From Trichoplax adhaerens (lineage: Eukaryota > Placozoa > Uniplacotomia > Trichoplacea > Trichoplacidae): 64,000 nucleotides of DNA. Made by a program: the position numbers and the translations under genes. Location of the stretch: positions 9,520,704 through 9,584,703 of the forward strand of contig NW_002060944.1 in the NCBI RefSeq assembly GCF_000150275.1, in the 5' to 3' direction. The notes under the pieces are model-generated. The model had not been told where the DNA came from and made no database searches. It worked only from the letters and a program-made list of their open reading frames with translations. Of the stretch, positions 1 through 12,572 are shown in pieces (positions within the stretch are counted from its first letter, which is position 1; every line of letters begins with the position of its first letter).

Positions 1-97
1 AATAAAATCTTACAAAACCTTCTTTGACTTCTGAAGGACTTGTTGTAACTAAATACTTCTCCCCTGACATTAACTGCTGTTGTCTTATGTTTTCTAG

Positions 98-2967
98 ATA
101 TGTCGAAAGGAAAAATTACTGACTGACTTGTTTGCTTTATCAGCTCTTTGTTCAAAAGCTGAAAATGATATTAGGTCATGCATTAATACGTTACAGGTAC
201 TTTTAATACGATGCTTGAGCAAGCTTAACTGTCATTGATTTATCAAATTGTAAATAATTATGATTTGTGCTAAATTTTCACTCGTAGTTCTTGCAACGAC
301 AATCTAATCGATTCTCTACGGATATGGTGCATACTATTCGAATTGGTCAGAAAGATCAAAAGGGCAGTTTATTTGATTTATGGAAAAATATATTCCGTCA
401 GAAAAAGGACAGGTTTGTTAGATATATCTTTCAAGGGACTCCAATTTCAGTGATCTTGATGATTTGTTACTTAACCATTGTAGGTCGTTTAGCGCGCCGG
501 TATTTAATGATCAAATTGAAAAAGAGGCGGATCATCTTTCTTACTATCCAAGTAATATTATTCATATTGATATGCAGTCCAAATTTTAGTTTAATTCAAT
601 AATTTCGTTATCAAAACCAGATCATACCCCTAGAATGTCATCGACCGCGAAAAGATTTTATAACATATTAAATTTAACTATGAAGGCTGGAGAATATGAT
701 AAATTGATGCAAGGTAAGTTACATAATGTTTGCATAGATTAGGTGTATTGTAAATGTGAAAGATTTCTAAAGGAGGGACTTTTAAAATATGAAAGAGTGT
801 TGTGTACCAGATAAGCATCTAATAAAATCAAATTTTAAGGATACTGTATCTTTTGCTTTCTTTAACTTAGGTTTATTTGAAAACTATCTAAATATTAAGT
901 TCAAGGATAGATACTTAACGTTGGTAAGAATACGTGCACAATATAAAATATGATTTCGTTTGACCTGTAGGATGTTAATTAACTTATGAGTTATTCGTGT
1001 GAAAAATCTCAATAAGGCATGTATGCTGCTTTACTTTCGCCAACTTGATTAAGCTATTAGATGATCCGCGATATCATCAGTAAATGTGACAAGAATTGAG
1101 CCTAGAGTCAGTAACGCTAATCAAAGAATTTTCTTCTTGCAGACTGCAGACGCTTGTGATTGGCTATGTAATATGGACCTTATCACCGAAACAATGCATC
1201 ATTTACAAGAATTTCAACTAATGAGATATTTACCCTATGTAGCGGTTTTCTTTCACTTAAATTGTTCAAGCCATCAATTTGCCAGGATTTTCTATCCTAA
1301 TAGTGAATTTGAGGTGGCGCACTAAAAAAGTTCATACGTTATAAGCTTATTAAAATTTGCGTATCACTGCTTAGACGTTCTTGAGACCTTAAATAATTTG
1401 TAGCCTTTTTTTTTTTAGTTTTCTCAAAAAATCAGAAGAATTAATTATCTAGTTTTAAACGTAATGGGAGAAGTTTCTCCAACCATACGGCGGAATTTAT
1501 TTGTCAGTGAAGTCGTAATGTATTTGTTACCGTCATTACTGGAAATTCTTTCTCCTGCAGGATTAGCGGTGAGTAACAAATTTAATTTTTAAACTACAAG
1601 ATGAAATTTCGAACTTGCTAATTGACGTTCTTTTCATATATGTAAATTATAGAACAACGCACAGTTACACAGTCAAGCGGATAAAGAGCAATTACTTCGC
1701 GTCGTTAATGCAATGATATCATATAACTTATCCTATCAGCAGATAAGGAACAGCGATGGACAGTATAACTATCTATTCGAGCCGTTAGTATAATTAAAGT
1801 TGTATACGAGATACGAATGTTAACCAACAAACTTATTCACTTAAACATAAACATATTATTTAGCCCAATTGACGAGGTTATCCATTACCCTGGACAAACA
1901 CAGCAAAAACAGTTGTCTTATAACATCAAGCAAATTATTGCTCAGCAGGTTATCGAGTATAAAGCGATTTATAAATTATTCAGAAAGTAACCATTGATTG
2001 CATAGATTTCTGCTGCTGATCTATTGGTCCTATAAATCAAATTTTATTGCTAGGTTGAACACGGTAAACTAAAATGGCATGCAAATGAAATTAATGAACT
2101 AGAGTAAGTCATAAAAATTGTTTTTAATAGATTTTCGTTATCATACTGAGAATGCTTCTGTGTATTTACTATGGAATTGAAGTTATTAGCAATCGATGAA
2201 AATAAGTATATATATATATATATATATAAGGACAGTGCAATTGTTGCAGCAATGTTATATTCTTCATGGTTTTTTGCCTAGAATCTTATCTTATTGACTA
2301 TTTAACCATATAATAGTAAGCAGCAACCCTTAAGTAAAGAATTGAAACGAGATATAGTCAATACTAAGCGTATGCCACCGAAAGAATCTAAAATTGCTGA
2401 AATATTGAGTGGTGGCGGAGATCAGGTAACATGTGTTCTATATTATGTGGCTTATCTTTCCTATAATTCCTAACTGCATGCGCTTAAATATATAATGTCG
2501 GACGTTTTTCAGCCATTTGCTAGAAATCAAGATTCGTTTTTGGATGCAGTTTCTGGTACGAAGCAATTCTATATACTGTACTGTGTTTCGTCTTTATTGT
2601 TTACTTCTAATTGTGCATGTATATATAAATCAATATCCTGGACATAAAGTAATCGTGTAGATATTTTCTTCCGTCACACGTCTGCTTTACGAAATGCTTG
2701 TAATATGTTTATTGTTACAGTATTTTATTGGTAAATATTGATTGTATAATATATGCCAGTACATTTTATAATAGATGACATTTATTATCTTAAGATTGAG
2801 AATTTTTCACTATCTCAAAATATTCAATAATTTTATAAACATTTTTTATAACAGAATCAGATAATAAGAACCTTCCTGAAGAGCTCAAGGCTTCGTTTTG
2901 GTATAGATTTAATGAAGGGTTCACTAATGCAGTTCGCAGAAATATAAAAATGAAGCATCTTTTATAG
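98..2967 (+). CDS. CHTF18: CHTF18 (CTF18), C-terminal half, 5' end outside the window
   Basis: Large subunit of the alternative RFC clamp loader (CTF18-RFC) that loads PCNA for sister-chromatid cohesion and fork signalling in the nucleus. Twelve exons are visible: 98-196, 288-416, 590-713, 871-923, 1143-1313, 1419-1568, 1653-1787, 1864-1948, 2054-2103, 2317-2425, 2513-2555 and 2855-2967 (TAG). The first carries the RFC-lid signature ENDIRSCINTLQ. Later exons give STAKRFYNIL, a GQYNYLFEP block and the C-terminal motif FWYRFNEGFTNAVRR, which in this family binds CTF8/DCC1. The N-terminal AAA+ core lies upstream of the window. The 416/590 junction was chosen because it keeps phase. The 1787/1864 junction does not close in phase. 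Family assignment rests on recalled human CHTF18 similarity along the whole stretch. Confidence 0.9.
2207..2229. repeat. (TA)n microsatellite
   Basis: A pure TA dinucleotide run of about 23 bases sits inside the CHTF18 intron between the exons ending at 2103 and starting at 2317. Confidence 0.95.
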
Positions 2968-2994
2968 ATGGCCTCATCATATCATTCATGTGTT

Positions 2995-3000
2995 AATAAA
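2995..3000 (+). promoter_or_regulatory. Polyadenylation signal AATAAA of CHTF18
   Basis: AATAAA lies 28 bases after the CHTF18 stop codon, a usual position for a compact 3' UTR. Confidence 0.55.
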
Positions 3001-3988
3001 TTATTCCAAGTTAAATTCTTTTTTACAATTTTGATAGCTATCTAATTGAATTAATGATTATTTTGAACTAGTGTATTCACAGATAATTGCGTATATAATA
3101 ACTGTAAATATAGTTGTATATCATCAGTAAAAATGATTTGGTTTACAGACGTATGATGTGAAAATTTAATATGTAACATAGTACCAAGTTGATACATATA
3201 ACATATCGTTATATTGTAAATAAAGCAAATTATCTAGTACAAATATTGTATAACTTCTATCTGGTTTTGTTGCATGTTTATTTACACGCTGTTTTACCAA
3301 AGGATAAATTCTTTCTCTCTGCCTTTTGGCGCGCACATACTGCATATATGCCGAAAAATAGAACACAAGTGATAATTTCCTCTTCCAAGTTTTGAATTGT
3401 GTAGTACCGCAATTGAATTGTAACACTACATGCTACAAGTCCAATTAATTAGTTGTTCTTGAATAGCTCAAAGCCCATCCAGTTGAAGTATAGAATAAAG
3501 ATAGTTACAGGAACGACAGTAGGTACCAAGAATGAGAAATAACAAATGGAATAACTAAAACAATTTGAGAGGATTTCCTACAATAACAAAAGGAAAGATA
3601 AAAAGAATGTTACAATAACAAGAAGTAAATACTTTACGTCTATCGCCTACACGAGGCATTTATTGCAGATTGCGGCAGAGAATACACCTAAATGCTAGGT
3701 AATTGCTGCATAATTATACGACTTATGATTCCTGACAACATTATACGAAGCCATGTACTATAAGCATTCTGTATTGTATTTATTTATTGGGTTAATTAGC
3801 TCAAAGTGACAAATAAAACGTTATACGCTTCTGTAGGTCAAGGGGAAACAAAGTAACGTACGGCTATTCCCTTAGAAGATTCGTGTTATCATTGAATTTG
3901 GTTATTTGTTAGTGATATGGTAAGTATCTTGAATCATACAATATAAATCACGTTGCTAAAGGTACATAAACCATTGTACATTTCTGCA
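3001..3988. other. Spacer without recognised gene
   Basis: AT-rich. Overlapping open frames on both strands at 3166-3426 have low-complexity translations with no family signature. I see no convincing splice-flanked coding segment. Confidence 0.5.
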
Positions 3989-3990
3989 GC

Positions 3991-5318
3991 TATGGAGAAA
4001 AGAAGTACGAATTAATCAATTCATGCCAATCATCGAATTAAATCATGCATTTGCAGCATACTATGGTGAACACCCTGTAGTACTGTGTATTTGCTATAGA
4101 CTGTAGTTTGTTCTAATTAATACAGTACACAGCATATTTAAAAATCTCTTGCAGGCCAAGGAGAAAACAGATAGAGCCACTCTGAGTTTGCTAATCAGCT
4201 TATTTACTACTCAGATTACGGTATCATTATGCTCTGAACAAGCAGATCACAGGCATCATTTGGATACCTTTGTACGTATGCTGTACATAATACTAAAATC
4301 ATAATCATAACTCAACAACAGCCTTTACCTTATAATAAAATGTGCTATAGATGATACCACATCCAGAAAGGCTTAGTAAAGCAGTTAATGGAGCTAAAAT
4401 GACGATCCAGTTCATGGTACAAGGGGTCCTATTATGTTGGACGGAGAGTTATACCAAGGGATTAAATCGTAAATAAGACCATTAAGCTCGTTGTTGGGCA
4501 CTGTACTAGATCGATCGATGTCCGATTACTAACTGTTAGCTGTTTAGGCCAGTATCCCAATGTCATCAAAGCGTAGTTTGATATAGAAATAGTGTCTGGC
4601 CTAATATCGATCACTGCCCTATACTTTAGTGTAAATGTAAAGCATGCGCTTAAGCCACCATTTGAAACGGCATACTGTACAGTGTACAGTTAACCTCTCC
4701 ACTTTCGGTCCTACATGCGCTCATTTGAATATCTCTGCTCGCAAACGCCTTATATTTAGCATAATAATATTAATCAAATCATCATCGAGTCGTGATCCAG
4801 TTAGAAGATCTAAGGCATTGGTTTCGATCGAAAATTGCTCATTTGCCTTCAGCCTTGTTAGCGATTGAGCTTTGAGTTAATGCAATTTAATAGCTCAATT
4901 TCGAAACATCTCTAATAATCTTGCAATTAAAGCTCATCTATTGGAACTCATTACTCGAATATCCTTCCTTCATAAGTTCAAATTGGAATCATCTTTTGCA
5001 ATTTATCAACATTCTATTTAGCTATCTGTAACAAAATCAAACGGCATCGGCAATATTGAAGACCCTTTATTGCTTTCAAGTTATGCAGTGCATGATTGGC
5101 AGAAAGTACGAACACTAACGATTCAATTTTCAGGGTGTTTTCTAATAATCGATGTTATTATACGGTAGAAGTAGCCGTTGCAATCGGACAAAATCTTCCG
5201 TTTTAATCGATTGATTGGTACTGCAGTAATCGTATTGCTAATGTGCTTTACATTATTTCGCAGGTAGACGCGTGCAAACTAGATTCAACATTGTTAATAT
5301 CATTAGCATGATATATTA
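3991..5318 (+). other. Possible exons of an unrecognised gene or gene remnant
   Basis: Several segments look like internal exons bounded by AG and GT. About 3991-4080 encodes a peptide starting LWRKEVRINQF. About 4155-4273 starts AKEKTDRATLSLL. About 4351-4467 contains MIPHPERLSKAVNG. About 4884-5028 contains NWNHLLQFINILFSYL, with a competing reading in another frame. About 5022-5106 contains GNIEDPLLLSSYAVHDWQ. A last short piece starts at 5265 and reaches a stop at 5312. No start methionine, no named family and no consistent phase through all junctions could be established. It could be a real but fast-evolving helical-repeat protein, or a decayed copy. Confidence 0.25.
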
Positions 5319-5441
5319 TCTCATCATCTGTATATCGCATGGAGCCATTCCTTAGGTCATGCTGCTATGCTAATAAATAAACGGTAAGTCACTGTAAATA
5401 GTAAAGTCGTATTCAATCTCAAGAAACGATGAATGGGTGTG

Positions 5442-6076
5442 ACAGTGTTATATACTGTATTAGAGTAGAAATATCTATGTTCGGATAATTCTGTTAGCCT
5501 ATTCTTATTTAGTTAACTTCTAATTTAGATATACTGTTTTTTTAATATAGCACTAACATTTTATGACAGAGACACATATACACATACCGAAATTAATAGT
5601 TATAATAGGGATCGCAAATCATCTACTTACAGTTCGAATCATTGTGATTGTAACTTACTTATGGTAGATTGTAAATTATCGTGGAAATGTTCCGTGATAG
5701 AGGACATATCGTAATCTGACTATTCTGTATTAGTCATTACATGTCTATGTTCGTAAATACTGTTGTCTGCATTAAGGGAGCAATAGCTATAATTAATATC
5801 TAATTCAGTGAATGATTCCAAAGTTAATCGTACTAACTATGACTCATGAACTATTGAGGAAGAGTATATAAATGGAGTACTGTATATCGTGTAATAAAGT
5901 GGATTCTCAAACTTAGTGTTTAACGTAAAATACGAGGCGTTTAAGTCTTTGTGTAGTCTGCTAGTAGAGCAAAAGTGTTTCTGATAGTGTAGATATCGTT
6001 CCTTGATACGTGGTTCAAGGAATTAACTTATTGATCGTACATTACATTATCTTGTTGCAAAGCTGTTTTGTGACAA
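5442..6076. repeat. Dispersed repeat, copy A (635 bp)
   Basis: Near-identical to 59852-60479, about 54.4 kb away in the same orientation, with scattered substitutions and small indels. Both copies keep an 8-bp hairpin (TTCCTTGA, 8-base loop, TCAAGGAA; here 5999-6022) and an open reading stretch containing HTEINSYNR. The hard edges and absence of flanking similarity suggest a transposed or inserted unit. I see no clear terminal inverted repeats or target-site duplications. Confidence 0.9.
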
Positions 6077-7722
6077 TGGGTTATCGTTTTTAGCTCATCA
6101 TTTGTTTAAAATTTGACAGTAAAGCAAACCTAGAGTAACGTAGTTTATATACAGCTTTAATTTAGGTAGAAAAAAAGTCATGATGGCTAAAACTTTGAAA
6201 ACCTACGTTAGAAAGTAAAAGTAAATGGACTCGTAGCATAGGATAGAGTAACCAAACCTCCCGATATTATTTTGTATGATTTATGTTGTGTTCATCTCCA
6301 CAATTTTTCGACTATTGCTACGTCGTAGTGATGTGTAGATCCGATATTGCTAAGTTTCCGTTATCGTTCAGTAGTTTCATGCCTAACTACGTTATTAACT
6401 TGCGTTGTCAACTACTAGATTGAAAAACGGACATAGAGACCATAAAGATTGACTTTATACTGTACGAATATATGTATATGTATATGTTATCAGAGTGTTA
6501 ATCGCTCACACTAGCACCAGCTCTTCGCCGAATTTCTACGATATCGTACAGGCTAGTTATGTTGTAGTGTTTGTCCTTTGCTATAATCTTGCAAGCATTA
6601 ACTAAGGCGTAAAGACCAAGGATTAAGCACTCCCCGATTAAGGTTGAACTAGTTTGAACTACTTGACGCAAAATGTTAATTTTCACCTCAAATTACGAGT
6701 ATGAGGATAGCAAGTGTGAGAGATCCCAAATGCTACCGTAGGATGATAGCCAAATATGGCATACTTGCCTTATTGGACTCGGAAAATGGTCATTGCTAGT
6801 AATCTCGTCATCATAGTTTTGCCAATCAATTCTAAGATTTGTTACTATCATGACAAACATCCTGATCTCATTCGAGAGGCGGTCATTTTTCAAATGTACA
6901 ATACAATTTTCTATCGACGTTTCTCAATCAGCATATCATGATTAGCCTGAAAATATTTCAGGTTATTCTCAATCTTTTACCAGGTTGTGAGTTGGTTGCT
7001 TATGCAGATTTAAACTTTACGAAAGCCGTTTGGATGATTAGCTCTGGCCCAAAAAACCAGTGCACAGCTCGCTGTTTCATTTCATTTTGCCTATTTGTAA
7101 CAGGTTTTATGCCTTGCTCATCCATTTCATGTTTATCAACTCATCTTACGTCGTCTACTGAAGTTATAGAGCATTTTAGAGCTTTAGTCGAATAAGGTTG
7201 CCACTATGAAGGGCAGCTGGCATAAAAAAAATTGCTGCAAGTATCCCAAAATGAGCTAGCTATCCTCTTCTTGCAAGTCCCTGCCCTTCTCCATATCAAT
7301 ATGGCCCCATTTCTAGGCTACAGTACTGTACACAGATACCGTAAACTTGCATTTATAGGTACGGTATTCCCATACTGTAAGCTAAGATATTGAGATGCTG
7401 TACTGTAGCATATCCATCGAGAAATTGGCATTTCAGCTATAATCCAGGAGGCAGACAACGATTTTAGTTGTGTTATCTTATCCATTAAGGCCTAGCCAAG
7501 GCTTGATGACCTTTATAATTGCTAGTGTATCCATATTGAATTGGACTGTCTACAAATACTAATTAACTCGTTCAAATTTGGCTAGGGGGATTGCTTAGTA
7601 AACGTAATCGACTTGGGAAAAATAACAAATTGACGATTATCGCTTGGATTGTTCATTTTAAAACGCTTCTTAAGACAATATATTGGATAATACGACGCTA
7701 GATTGGATTATGCGCGATAAAA
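6077..7722. other. Spacer upstream of EME1
   Basis: Contains short open frames on both strands (minus 6498-6686 and 6693-6893, plus 6938-7195). None has a recognisable motif, and they do not join through plausible splice sites. The EME1 promoter presumably lies in the last few hundred bases. No TATA-like element stands out. Confidence 0.5.
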
Positions 7723-10700
7723 ATGAGTAATTGGTTAGGTGGTGCAATATCAGATCAAATCGACATGGACGATGATGAAGAACTTGGTAATGAATGGGGA
7801 ATTTCTAGTAGTTATGTTTCCGCATCATCTAAACCTGCTAAAGCTGTTGTTAAAGAAACTAAGGTATGCAATAGGTCTACTAGTACTAGGCGATATCCCG
7901 ATTTGAATAAGTAGATGCAAATTCTACATTGAATTGTGCTTGCATAAACTAATCTTGCTACTATAATATAATATACATTTATTAACAGTGAAGTATAACT
8001 GTAGCTAAGAAGATAGTTGGCACTGGAAAATAGTGAACTAGCGCAGCATTGTACGCATAAAAATGAGATGTGATTGTTGCACTCTTATTATGCATTCGAT
8101 GTGCGTTGTGCCATGTACCGCTTGAGTTCTCATCGTAGGAAAGTTGTAGACGAACCAATGTGCTCATTCGATATCATCAACTGATGCTTTAGGGATCTCC
8201 ATCAGATGATTTAATTGACTACTATTTTTGGGAATTAAAAATGATTAGGTGGTTAGCTCAGTGAATCAGCTACCCATGCGGAACGATAAGAAGTCATCGT
8301 CGTCGGATTCTGGTCCAAGTTCCAGCCGAAGTGAAAACAGTCAGAAATCAACAGATCAGAATAACAAGAATAGTAAAGGCGGCGATCAGGATCGCAAGAC
8401 AGCGATTCAAGCAATTGTAATTTTAGATTCCGATGAAGAAGTGGATGAAAAGATTCAAGTGGTGGAGAATCTGTAGAGATAGATCGTCATCCATTATCAC
8501 CTCCTTTCGGGATCACCAGCAGCGATAAAAAATCCGATCAAAAAAGACCTTCCCATCATACCAAACGTGGAGATGGAGGGATATTCGAACCTCTTAAGTT
8601 GCAATCTGATGTAGCCCACGATGAAAATACTGTTAAATTGTTTAGTGATATAGACTCTGATTCTACATTATCGGTAGAAGATAGTGAAGACTTAAAGAGC
8701 ACTAAACACGAACATGTTGAAGGACACAGTAAGGAATCTCAGGATGAAATGAGCCAGACCCAAATTAAGATCAAGCCAGCCGCAGAAACAGCATTAGATC
8801 ACTTGTCGATTCCTAAAGAGAACAACAACAATAATTCTAACTTGTCTCCGTTGAAAGATAAACCTGTAAGCTAACATGATGTCTTTATAGTTTCATTCGT
8901 AAAACTAGAACAGCCTTGACTTGTGTATGCTAAAATGAACTACTGACCTAGAAACAGTAGTAAAGAGATTTAATAACATTTGCGATAATATCACGAATAG
9001 TAGTCCAATACAAGTCTTAAACCAATCATAATATAAATATTGCTACTATTATACACACAGGTGAGCGATGTTAATCAGCAACCAAGGAAGACGGAAAGAG
9101 CCAAAAATGATCTTTCAAAGTTGTTACACAATTCCAATTCTTCAGTCCTTAAGCATGATAACAGGAGTCACAGCAACATTTATTCTACATCTAACGACAA
9201 ACCTGTTAAATCGCCTATAACCCATGATAGGAATAGCGATCAAAATACAAGTTTAAGAAGCTTCAATCTTGATCATGATATACCGAGCACTTGCGCAATA
9301 GACTCTCCAGTACGATCTCGCGATGGAAAAGATGATAATTATAATTTGCCAGGAATTGATTCGATTTCAAGCTTGCCGAGTTGCTCTACCGTTATGGATA
9401 AGGTACCTGAAAATTTATTAAATTACAAGAACGACGATGTAACAGGTGCAAGGAAAATGGAAGCTTTCTCCCCATTACATTCTGAGACATCACATGGCGA
9501 ATATCTAGGCATGTCTACATTAAACGGTGAGAAAGACATCGAAAATGACCCTGAAGCAAGTGAAATAAACCAACTTGATTATACTCGAAAAATGGAATCC
9601 GTAGATATGTTTGCGACGAACGCAAAGAAGGATACGCAAAAGCGTAAACGTAAAAGGATTGATAATGCTCAACCAGTACGTGATGATGATTTTAAAATTT
9701 TTATTAATTTTTATATCGTTCCTTAAAGCGTAATAATAACGTGTACAGTATTGTAGCATTGCTGTACGATAATTAATATGATAGTGTCTAAATATGACTG
9801 ATAGAATGACTTAATAGCCATTTTAATCAAGACAGTAATTCAGTAATTAACATGTCATCTATTATGACATAACTCGGTAGAACAGAATTGGATTTTAATT
9901 GTAAGTAACACCTAGAATAGTCAACTAAACGTACTAATTGAAGCTGGTGTAGGCTGCATGTGGTAATCAATCACTAACTAATGTTACATTTTTTTCATGC
10001 AGTTGTTCATTATCTTGTTTGAAGTATAATAAGTACTTTTCGGCCAGGGTACCATCTTTAAGTAACGAAACTTATATCGTTATCTCTGCTATTAATATTA
10101 TACAATATTTCAGTTATACGAACATAATGATGATAACAAGAACTCCGGCAATATTTTGTTATCTAGTTGACAGAGAATCGTTAAAATGGCATTCCAGTTT
10201 TGAGTGTACATGAAATTAATTTCTTTCTATAGAGTAACTCTAAGATGCAAAGACAAGAAATAATACAGGAAAAGCGAAAGGCAAAATCTAGGAAAGAGGT
10301 ATCATAATATAGTTTAGGCATTTGCAGTTATAGCAACATATTGGATACTTTCTCTTTAAAAGTAATAGTATTTTCCTTATTTTACTTTTTGTTGGAATCT
10401 ACTAATTTTTTCACTACTACCATATTACTAATAATATCAGGTAGAAAAAAAGGTCGCTAAATTAAATACCATGGAACATTGCATTGAAGTAAGCCTAATA
10501 TTTCGGCGTTTTCCGTTCATGAAATGTACACCCCTAGCTGACTGCTTTATTGCAACTCTTTAGCTCATGTCTGTCCAAGCGGACCGCCGTTTACTAGAAG
10601 TTGACGGTGGTGAGGAAATTTGGAATTGTCTGAAGAAAAGTAAGGCGCATTGTAAGATAGCCGATAATGATGTAAAAAATACTGTGTTGTGGAAATGTGA

Positions 10701-12572
10701 AAGTATTGGAGTTTTCGAAAATGATGACAAGGTATGCGTGTCGTTTCATGATTTAGATGAAGGTTAATTATTTTTACCTCCTAAATTCGTACATGATTAT
10801 TTATTATGCATCACTGATATGGTCTACGAATTGTTTTTACTTAAAGATATTTATATTTCATGTTTGTATTACTATCGTTAAGATTAACTTTAGTAATCGT
10901 CTGGATGGTGAACTTTATTATAAAAATTTATTTTCACTGACTTCAGGTTAAAGTGAATCACACTGCTACAGAAACGGAAGACATCATGGTCTACATCACT
11001 TGTTTAAACTTTTTACAGAAAGTCACGAATGAATACTATGTAATGTTATGTTAAATTTCAGAAGCTGTCATTAATGCTTGACGCAGATTGCTGTTACTGT
11101 ACTTATAAGTTGAAGATATTACTGCTTTATATCTAAATTTGACTCTGAGATCGTGCTTAATTATTAATTCGAACGATCATACAGAATGGAGGATGCTCGT
11201 CTGGCCTAACTGCCTTTGTAAACCGGATTAAAAGAATATGCAGGAAAAAAACTGTCTATATTTTTGTTGATCGGATGGCATCCTGTTTTAGGTAACTCAA
11301 ATGCCCAGTGTTTCAGTTATGACTTACTACCCTTTGGACTGGTGTAGTTGCTTAATATTATGGATATTTGTCAAAAATTAAACTTGATTGTATGCAGGAG
11401 CGATGGTTTGACCACTAAAAAAGAGTGGGAAAATCCCTTGAAAAGACATCAGTTGCAGTCGGTATTGCTGGATTTGTACTTTTCTACCAATACTCAGGTC
11501 TTTTTGGTAGACAACATGGAAATCGTTGGCGATATGATGGCACGCCTCATTAAGGCTGTTGCCCAGAAACCATTTAAGTACTTATACATTTTCCCTGTTC
11601 ACATTTTGTTATGTTTGAAAATACTACTGTTCTATTATTTATTTTTGGCGGCACTACTTACAAAATATTTATACTTAATTTTTTAAATGTTGGTTAAAAA
11701 GAAAATCGCGATCTCCAAATTTCGATTTTTTTGTTGAGACTGGATCGTCATCAGGAATGAAGTCTACACGAGTATGATAAATTCTATGCTACAGACCATA
11801 TTTAATTGATTATTTTAATATTACTAATGATCGAGAGCATCTTTATTTCGTTTTGTATCAGTATGAAAATAGTTTATCTGACAAGATGCGTGTGCTGTTC
11901 CTATTAAATGGAGGTTCTTTGATTTACAGATATCAGAAAAGACTGATTCTGTGTCTGAAGCATGGAAGAATGCACTACTTAATGTTCATAAGCTAGGACA
12001 GAATATAGCCGAGGCTATCGTGAACGAATATAAAACACCCGGAGACTTAATTATGGTACGTTTAAAAATTGCCTGCTATAGCACGTAAATGATTAAATGA
12101 AATTCACTTCTAATATCGTACTGATTTGATACGGAATCCGTACCGTAGACCTTAAATCGCAAAGAAAATTTCTTTTTGTATAATGGGTTATGTTTAAGTA
12201 CTAGACTTTCACTTGACTATGACTAGGCATATAGATCTAATGCTGAAGATTGCAATCAACTTTTAGCTAATATCAAGGTATTGATGTTCATTACATATTA
12301 TGCAAACCTAGACTGGTTTACCTAACTTAATCCAATTGTATATTCTTTCAAAGTTGCACGAAGGTGCAGTTGGTAATTGTAATGTACAGTGATTAAGGAG
12401 ATGCGATTGATAATTATACATTATAAGAAACTACTTGACGGGATTGATATACGTATATAAACTATAGGCTCGTCGCGGAGTTGCAGGATCTAGTGAGCGC
12501 CGTATCGGACCAGCATTGTCTAGAAATATTCATAAAATTTTCACTTCGAGTCAACCTTTAGACGAAATTTAA
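7723..12572 (+). CDS. EME1: Crossover junction endonuclease EME1 (MUS81 partner), exon 2 carries an apparent one-base deletion
   Basis: Non-catalytic ERCC4-fold partner of MUS81, cutting 3' flaps, forks and Holliday intermediates in the nucleus. Exons: 7723-7863, 8249-8865, 9061-9675, 10233-10298, 10441-10488, 10564-10731, 10947-11039, 11185-11291, 11398-11577, 11702-11771, 11930-12055, 12227-12277 and 12468-12572. Phases close everywhere except inside exon 2. The N-terminal third is acidic, Ser/Asn-rich and disordered, with a SUMO-interaction-like IVILDSDEE (8414-8440). Then come a KRK-rich basic coil, the ERCC4-like domain (LMSVQADRRLLEVDGGEEIW, TVYIFVDRM, KAVAQKPFK), and the C-terminal helix-hairpin-helix region ending in RRGVAGSSERRIGPALSR, the EME1 hallmark. 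Predicted length is about 795 residues with the missing base allowed for, longer than human EME1 (about 570) because of the tail. Confidence 0.9.
8448..8451 (+). other. Frame break in EME1 exon 2 at an A homopolymer
   Basis: The frame opened at 8249 stops at 8474-8476. The frame needed for the rest of the exon (8482-8865) opens just after a TGA at about 8446. The shift must therefore lie between about 8447 and 8476, and the four-A run at 8448-8451 is the obvious place for one missing base. Exon 2 is 617 bases, one short of a multiple of three, although both its splice junctions are phase 0. Confidence 0.75.

Noticed and set aside
3166-3426. Overlapping open frames on both strands
   Set aside because: No motif, AT-driven composition and no splice context; typical chance frames in AT-rich DNA.
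5625-5655. tRNA-like TTCGAATC box in the dispersed repeat (also near 21718)
   Set aside because: No matching D-arm box or acceptor stem could be found around either occurrence.
6498-7195. Chain of short frames on both strands that might form a gene upstream of EME1
   Set aside because: Frames do not connect through plausible GT-AG introns and no family is recognisable.
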